DNA of 64,000 nt from UBA668 sp040081465 (GTDB lineage Bacteria; Actinomycetota; Acidimicrobiia; Acidimicrobiales; Ilumatobacteraceae): positions 1 through 64,000 of the forward strand of contig JBEBGL010000005.1 of NCBI GenBank assembly GCA_040081465.1, given 5' to 3'. Position numbers and translations under genes: made by a program. Positions 60,027 through 64,000 of this stretch are shown piece after piece. The number at the start of each line of letters is the position of its first letter. Within the stretch, counting starts at the first letter, position 1. The notes below the pieces were generated by a model. It saw only the letters and a program-made list of their open reading frames with translations. It made no database searches and had not been told where the DNA came from.

Positions 60027-61246
60027 CTCTCGCCGACATCATTGCTCGCTTCGATGTCGAAGACCTCTCGTTCATCGCGAATCCGTATCCCGTGCTGAAC
60101 GAACTACGCGAGGCGACGCCGATCTTCTGGAACGAGCGCACGGGGCAGTGGACGCTGACGCGCTTCTCCGACGTTTATGAAACGCTGCGCGACCGACGCC
60201 TTGGTCGCAGCTACAGCCACCTGTACTCGCATGCGGAACTCGGGCGCTCTGAGCCCGATGCTCGCTGGCCCGCGTTCATGCAACACGAGCAATGGTCGCT
60301 GCTGTGCCTTGAACCGCCAGATCACACTCGCATCCGTCGACTTGTGTCGAAGGTCTTCACACCGAAGGCAGTGACTGCGCTGCGACCGCGCATCGAGGCG
60401 TTCGCCGATGAATTGCTGGATCACTGTCGCGATCTGCAGACCTTCGACCTGCTCTCCGACTACGCACAGCCATACTCCGTGGCGGTGATCTGCTCGATGC
60501 TTGGCGTGCCGCGCTCAGACACTCGTTTGCTGCTCGACTGGTCGCACGCGATTGTCAAGATGTACGAGCTCAGCACGACCGACACGATTCGTGCAGCAGC
60601 CAACACTGCCGCCGCCGAGTACATCGCTTACACGAAAGACTTGATCGCCCAGAAGCGCGTCGATCCCGACGGACTGCTGATCTCCGAGCTTGTAAGGGTT
60701 GAAGACGAGGGCGACGTGCTGACGGAGGACGAGATCGTGTCCACGACGATGGTGTTGGTGGAAGCCGGTCATGAGGCGACCGTCAACACACTCGGCAACG
60801 GGATGCGGGCGATGCTGCGTCATGAAGGCGAATGGCAGCGAGTGGTCGGCCGGGACGTGCCGGCGAAGGTTGCCGTCGAAGAGATGCTGCGCTGGGATTC
60901 GCCGCTGCATCTCTTCGAACGATGGGTGCTCGAGGAGGGCGTCGAGATCGCGGGGCAAGCGCTTAAGGTTGGCGACGAGGTAGCTATGCTCTTTGGTGCA
61001 GCTCAGCGTGATCCGCGGCGCTTCGACAACCCCGATCGGTTCGACATCGGGCGTGGTGACACCGCGCACATTGGGTTCGGTGGGGGAATTCACTTCTGCG
61101 TCGGCGCGCCATTGGCTCGCCAAGAGATCGAGGCATCCGTGGCTGGTCTGGCGACGCGTTTCCCTGCGCTGCAATTGGCCGAGGAGCCTTCGTACCATCC
61201 AAACTTCGTGATCCGAGGGCTGACCGCCCTGCGACTGGAAGGCTGA
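60023..61246 (+). CDS. Cytochrome P450 (second)
   Basis: 407 aa, soluble. C-helix EPPDHTRIRRLVSKVFTP, I-helix EAGHEATVN near 250-258, K-helix VEEMLRW (ExxR), heme loop IGFGGGIHFCVGAPLARQE with Cys359. Only about 30% like the first P450 by eye, so a separate family. GTG start overlaps the methyltransferase. It has no ferredoxin of its own nearby and may share the one at 55967. Confidence 0.92.
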   Translation: MTLADIIARFDVEDLSFIANPYPVLNELREATPIFWNERTGQWTLTRFSDVYETLRDRRLGRSYSHLYSHAELGRSEPDARWPAFMQHEQWSLLCLEPPDHTRIRRLVSKVFTPKAVTALRPRIEAFADELLDHCRDLQTFDLLSDYAQPYSVAVICSMLGVPRSDTRLLLDWSHAIVKMYELSTTDTIRAAANTAAAEYIAYTKDLIAQKRVDPDGLLISELVRVEDEGDVLTEDEIVSTTMVLVEAGHEATVNTLGNGMRAMLRHEGEWQRVVGRDVPAKVAVEEMLRWDSPLHLFERWVLEEGVEIAGQALKVGDEVAMLFGAAQRDPRRFDNPDRFDIGRGDTAHIGFGGGIHFCVGAPLARQEIEASVAGLATRFPALQLAEEPSYHPNFVIRGLTALRLEG

Positions 61247-61250
61247 ACCG

Positions 61251-61544
61251 ATGATTCGACACGTCGTGTTACTGAAGTGGAACGAAGGTGTCGACGAAGC
61301 GCACATCGCCGCGACCAAAGCAGCACTCGACCGACTGCCTAGCGTGATTCCGGAGATCTTGTCGTTCCCGAACGGCCCCGACCTGAACGCCGTGCCTGGC
61401 AACCATGACTACGTAGTAACTGCTGACTTTGCCACGATCGAAGACTTCTTCATCTACCGCGGACATCCCGAGCATCAGAAGTTTGTGGCGGCGTTTCTAA
61501 CCGACCATTGTCAGCGCGTCGCGGCGCAGTTCAACGTGGACTGA
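61251..61544 (+). CDS. Dabb (stress-responsive A/B barrel) family protein
   Basis: 97 aa. MIRHVVLLKWNEG start, IPEILSFPNGPDLN and YVVTADFATIEDFFIYRGHPEHQKFV match the Dabb dimeric alpha-beta barrel, whose members include cyclases and detoxifying enzymes. Follows the P450 by four bases, so it belongs to the same operon. Its end overlaps the convergent aldolase by 14 bases. Confidence 0.88.
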   Translation: MIRHVVLLKWNEGVDEAHIAATKAALDRLPSVIPEILSFPNGPDLNAVPGNHDYVVTADFATIEDFFIYRGHPEHQKFVAAFLTDHCQRVAAQFNVD

Positions 61545-62580
61545 GCGCACGCTCGGCGCGAAGCAAAGCTTGTTCGACGTCGTCGTCGGTGGTTTGGAAG
61601 CTGGTCACAAATCGCAGAACGCCGCCACCCATCTCGTAGAACAACAGGCCCTCCGCGATCAGTCGCTCGATCGCTGGCTGACCTACTCGGGCGAACAGCA
61701 TGTTGGCCTGCGGATCTGCCAGCAGTTCCACCTCAAGCTTGCGCAAGCCCATCGACAGCGCGGCCATCGCGTCGTTGGCGTGCTGCGCCAATCGCAACCA
61801 CAGCCCATCCGTGAGGTACGCAAGCAATTGCACTGACTGGAACCGCATCTTGCTGGCCACTTGGCCAGCGCGCTTCAGTCGGTAGTTCAGCTGATCGCTG
61901 GCGTCGGAGTCGAAGCTGATGATGGCGTCTGTGCTGAGCGCGCCGTTCTTGGTCGCCCCTAGCGAGAAGACTTTCACGCCGGCGTTAGTAGTCAGTTGCG
62001 GTGCTGTGCATCCGAGTGCCACGAGGGCGTTGGCGATGCGGGCGCCGTCGAGATGCAGTCGCAGCCCTCGCGTCGCGGCGAGCGCCCCGAGGGCGCTGAC
62101 TTCGGCGGGTGAGTAGATCGTGCCAAAGTCGGTCGGGCAAGTTACAGAAAGCACCGACGGTTGCGAGCAATGCGCATCGTCCCACAACGTGGTGTCGAAG
62201 GCGTGCTGTACCTCCGCCGTGTGCAGCTTGTAGTCGGCTCCCGGCAGACCGCGCATCACGGCGCCGGCGCCGAACATCGATGTCGCTCCGGCCTCGTTGG
62301 TGAAGATGTGTGCGGTGTCGTGGCACAAGACGCTGCCCCACGGCGGACACATCGCCGACAGTGCCAGCGCGTTCGCGGCGGTGCCGCTGAGCACGGGAAA
62401 CACTTTCGCGTCCGCCTGCTTGAACACGTCGCGCACCAACTCCGTCAGCTGTGCGGTGACGGCGTCGGCGCCGTACGCCAGCGCGGACCCGGTGTTTGCC
62501 TTCTCGATCGCGGCGATGATCTCGGGTGCGACACCTGCGCAGTTGTCGCTACGCAGTTCGATGGGTGGCAATGAAGGCAT
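61531..62580 (-). CDS. Threonine aldolase / beta-eliminating lyase family protein
   Basis: 349 aa fold-type I PLP enzyme. RSDNCAGVAPEIIAAI start, ALAYGADAVTAQL, HLDGARIANALVALG (the Asp of LDGARIA contacts PLP) and FSLGATKNGAL with the Schiff-base Lys define low-specificity L-threonine aldolases. Converts L-threonine to glycine and acetaldehyde. ATG follows TAAGGT by six bases. Confidence 0.9.
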   Translation of the reverse strand: MPSLPPIELRSDNCAGVAPEIIAAIEKANTGSALAYGADAVTAQLTELVRDVFKQADAKVFPVLSGTAANALALSAMCPPWGSVLCHDTAHIFTNEAGATSMFGAGAVMRGLPGADYKLHTAEVQHAFDTTLWDDAHCSQPSVLSVTCPTDFGTIYSPAEVSALGALAATRGLRLHLDGARIANALVALGCTAPQLTTNAGVKVFSLGATKNGALSTDAIISFDSDASDQLNYRLKRAGQVASKMRFQSVQLLAYLTDGLWLRLAQHANDAMAALSMGLRKLEVELLADPQANMLFARVGQPAIERLIAEGLLFYEMGGGVLRFVTSFQTTDDDVEQALLRAERALSPR

Positions 62581-62609
62581 TCCGCCACCTTAGGAGCGCG
62601 GAGCACTTG

Positions 62610-63440
62610 GTGCGAGACTGGATCGTGCATTGGACCGAGTTTGCCTTCGCCGCCGCGACCTCGGCAGTTGGCGCGATCGGCGGCCTTGGCGGCGCAGTGC
62701 TGCTGGTGCCGTTGTTGGTGCTTACCGGCACGAGCGCTCGCGCGGCCGCGCCGCTCGGGTTGGTGTCAGTGGCGGCGGGTTCGTCGGCTGCGGGTGCTCG
62801 CCAACTCAGTCACGGGCTGGTCAATCACCGCATCGGTATCTCGACTGAGGTCTTCGCCAGCGCTGGTGCGGTCACCGGCGCGTTGGCCAGCGGATTCGCT
62901 AGCGATCGGTTGCTGAAGTTCGTGCTCGCGGGCGTCGCGCTCGCGGCCGGAGTGTTAGGTGCCCGACGCAAGGGAATTCGCAATCTCCCCGAACAAAGCC
63001 TGACAGTTGACGACGTTGGTGAACACGTGGGCTCATTGTCGGGCGTCTACCAACTCAACGACGGTTTCGTTCCGTACGCAGCGAAGCGATTTCGGGCCGG
63101 CGCGGCCCTGTTCGGCCTCTCGGGAATCATCGCCGGTCTCGCTGGTGCGAGCGGCGGGTTCGTTAAGACTCCGGCGAGCAGCGAAGTAATGCACGTGCCG
63201 GTGCGCGTCGCCGCGGCCACAACGACTTTCACGATCGGCGTGACTTCCGCCGCGGGTTTGATCGTGTTCGCGGTGCAACGCAGGCTCGATTTGGCTGCGT
63301 GCGCTGCCGTGTGTGCCGGCAGCATCGTCGGCGCAACAGCGGGTGCAGCGTTGCAATCGCGGCTAGGACCTCCGCAGGTTCGCCGGTTCCTTTCGGTCGC
63401 GCTCGTGGTAATCGCGATCGTTCTGGTGGTGAAGGCATGA
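62610..63440 (+). CDS. TauE/SafE family anion exporter-like membrane protein
   Basis: 276 aa with about eight hydrophobic helices. GAIGGLGGAVLLVPLLVL near 22-39 and ASGGFVKTPASSEVMHVP near 165-182 are the two TauE/SafE half-repeats (G-G-G...P..). Exports sulfite or small organic anions. GGAG six bases before GTG 62610; GTG 62625 is an alternative. ATGA overlap with the next gene. Confidence 0.85.
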   Translation: MRDWIVHWTEFAFAAATSAVGAIGGLGGAVLLVPLLVLTGTSARAAAPLGLVSVAAGSSAAGARQLSHGLVNHRIGISTEVFASAGAVTGALASGFASDRLLKFVLAGVALAAGVLGARRKGIRNLPEQSLTVDDVGEHVGSLSGVYQLNDGFVPYAAKRFRAGAALFGLSGIIAGLAGASGGFVKTPASSEVMHVPVRVAAATTTFTIGVTSAAGLIVFAVQRRLDLAACAAVCAGSIVGATAGAALQSRLGPPQVRRFLSVALVVIAIVLVVKA

Positions 63441-63712
63441 GTGAACTCGATACGCCGATTCGCGGGCTAAAGCCGATGATGCTGGTCGCGACTATCGCCG
63501 CGTTCGCCCTCGCAGTAGTCGGAGCATTCAACCGCGGCACCGTTGGCACCACGGCCGCGGGGCTGGCAGTCGCGACAATCGTCGCGGTTCCGCTGTTGCG
63601 AGTCGTCTTCGTTGGCACGCACTGGTGGCGCATCGGCGATCGCCGGTTCGCGCTGATCTCCATAGGCCTGCTGGCCATTGTGGGCTCGGGGGCCATCATC
63701 GCCCTGTTGTAA
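63437..63712 (+). CDS. Small membrane protein downstream of TauE-like gene
   Basis: 91 aa with three hydrophobic helices (about 14-32, 38-56 and 72-90) and a short basic loop WWRIGDRRF. DUF202/DUF1634-like small partners often follow TauE genes, which fits but is not proven. ATG overlaps the previous stop (ATGA), so it is coupled. Confidence 0.7.
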   Translation: MSELDTPIRGLKPMMLVATIAAFALAVVGAFNRGTVGTTAAGLAVATIVAVPLLRVVFVGTHWWRIGDRRFALISIGLLAIVGSGAIIALL

Positions 63713-63825
63713 CCATGAAGTTGTGAGTGGGCAGGTGTGAGTGGATTCGCTCAAATCTGGCTAACATTGATCCTTCAAGGGGTTTCCAATTTGGTGTCCC
63801 GTTTCAAAAAAAGTGAGGGCCCAAA

Positions 63826-64000
63826 ATGGCCACAGGTACAGTCAAGTTTTTCAATGCCGAAAAGGGTTACGGGTTCATCTCCCGTGAGCAAGGCGAAGAT
63901 GTGTTCGTTCACTTCTCGCAGATCCAGGGTGAGGGCTACAAGTCCCTCGTCGAGGGTCAGAGCGTCGAGTTCGATGTGGCCCCGGGCCGCAAGGGCGAAG
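63826..64000 (+). CDS. Cold-shock protein (CspA family), partial
   Basis: 58 codons of a normal 65-70. GTVKFFNAEKGYGFISREQGEDVFVHFSQI holds the RNP1 (KGYGFI) and RNP2 (VFVHF) nucleic-acid-binding motifs of an RNA chaperone. The end is cut by the window. A leader of about 110 bases contains TAACAT (63762 area) and a GTGAGTGG direct repeat (63723 and 63737 areas); GTGAGG lies seven bases before ATG. Confidence 0.95.
   Translation, partial: MATGTVKFFNAEKGYGFISREQGEDVFVHFSQIQGEGYKSLVEGQSVEFDVAPGRKGE

Noticed and set aside
54623..61544. Natural-product biosynthetic gene cluster
   Set aside because: Two P450s and a methyltransferase but no PKS, NRPS, terpene cyclase or other scaffold enzyme.

Overview
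The window looks like a chromosomal stretch of a high-GC actinobacterium. A CarD regulator, mycothiol-era thiol proteins, a DapB/DapA/RNase J/FtsK block, two P450s with a 3Fe-4S-type ferredoxin and many GTG starts point that way. Gene content and weak Shine-Dalgarno usage would fit class Acidimicrobiia (Ilumatobacter-like), but there is no rRNA or other strong taxonomic marker, so this is inference. No prophage, insertion sequence, CRISPR array or replication origin was seen. Genes are packed tightly and no gene-free stretch exceeds about 255 bases.

Layout. 1-8208: a partial nitronate monooxygenase, an AbiEi/DUF559-type gene bracketed by perfect palindromes, a geranylgeranyl-reductase-like flavoprotein divergent from a beta-oxidation SDR + MaoC hydratase pair, two hypothetical genes, and proS. 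8308-16385: a translation/transcription operon with a structured leader: rimP-nusA-ylxR-infB, a DsbA-like gene, rbfA-truB-ribF. 16399-20614: a minus-strand block with an NMT1/SsuA-type ABC transporter whose operon contains a chorismate mutase-VOC fusion, plus a six-helix membrane protein. 20789-42056: rpsO-pnp-M16 peptidase-dapB, then dapA-rnj-lipoprotein-ftsK-rimO-pgsA-cinA. This conserved order is interrupted at 26111-33313 by a nitrilase, tpx, a membrane protein, a polar amino-acid ABC operon, a TetR regulator with its diiron oxygenase, and a winged-helix-like gene. 42083-50061: tRNA-Arg(TCT), carD, a glutamine-synthetase-family enzyme, an endonuclease/phosphatase-like protein, three dehydrogenases, a PLP decarboxylase and a luciferase-like monooxygenase. 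50152-52082: a second AbiEi/DUF559-type gene followed by two tandem covarying hairpin repeats, then a secreted protein + small membrane protein pair. 52102-64000: class III aminotransferase, YbaK, VIT/CCC1 transporter, a redox cluster (DAO-type flavoprotein, ferredoxin, P450, OYE-type flavoprotein, methyltransferase, second P450, Dabb protein), threonine aldolase, TauE/SafE transporter, a small membrane protein and the start of a cold-shock gene.

Two themes cut across the annotation. First, at least nineteen genes begin 6-8 bases after a TANNNT box, which is what leaderless transcription would look like. Nine of them have exactly 7 bases. Second, both AbiEi/DUF559-type genes sit directly against long palindromic elements of unrelated sequence but similar design. 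This is the best candidate here for an undescribed gene-repeat system.
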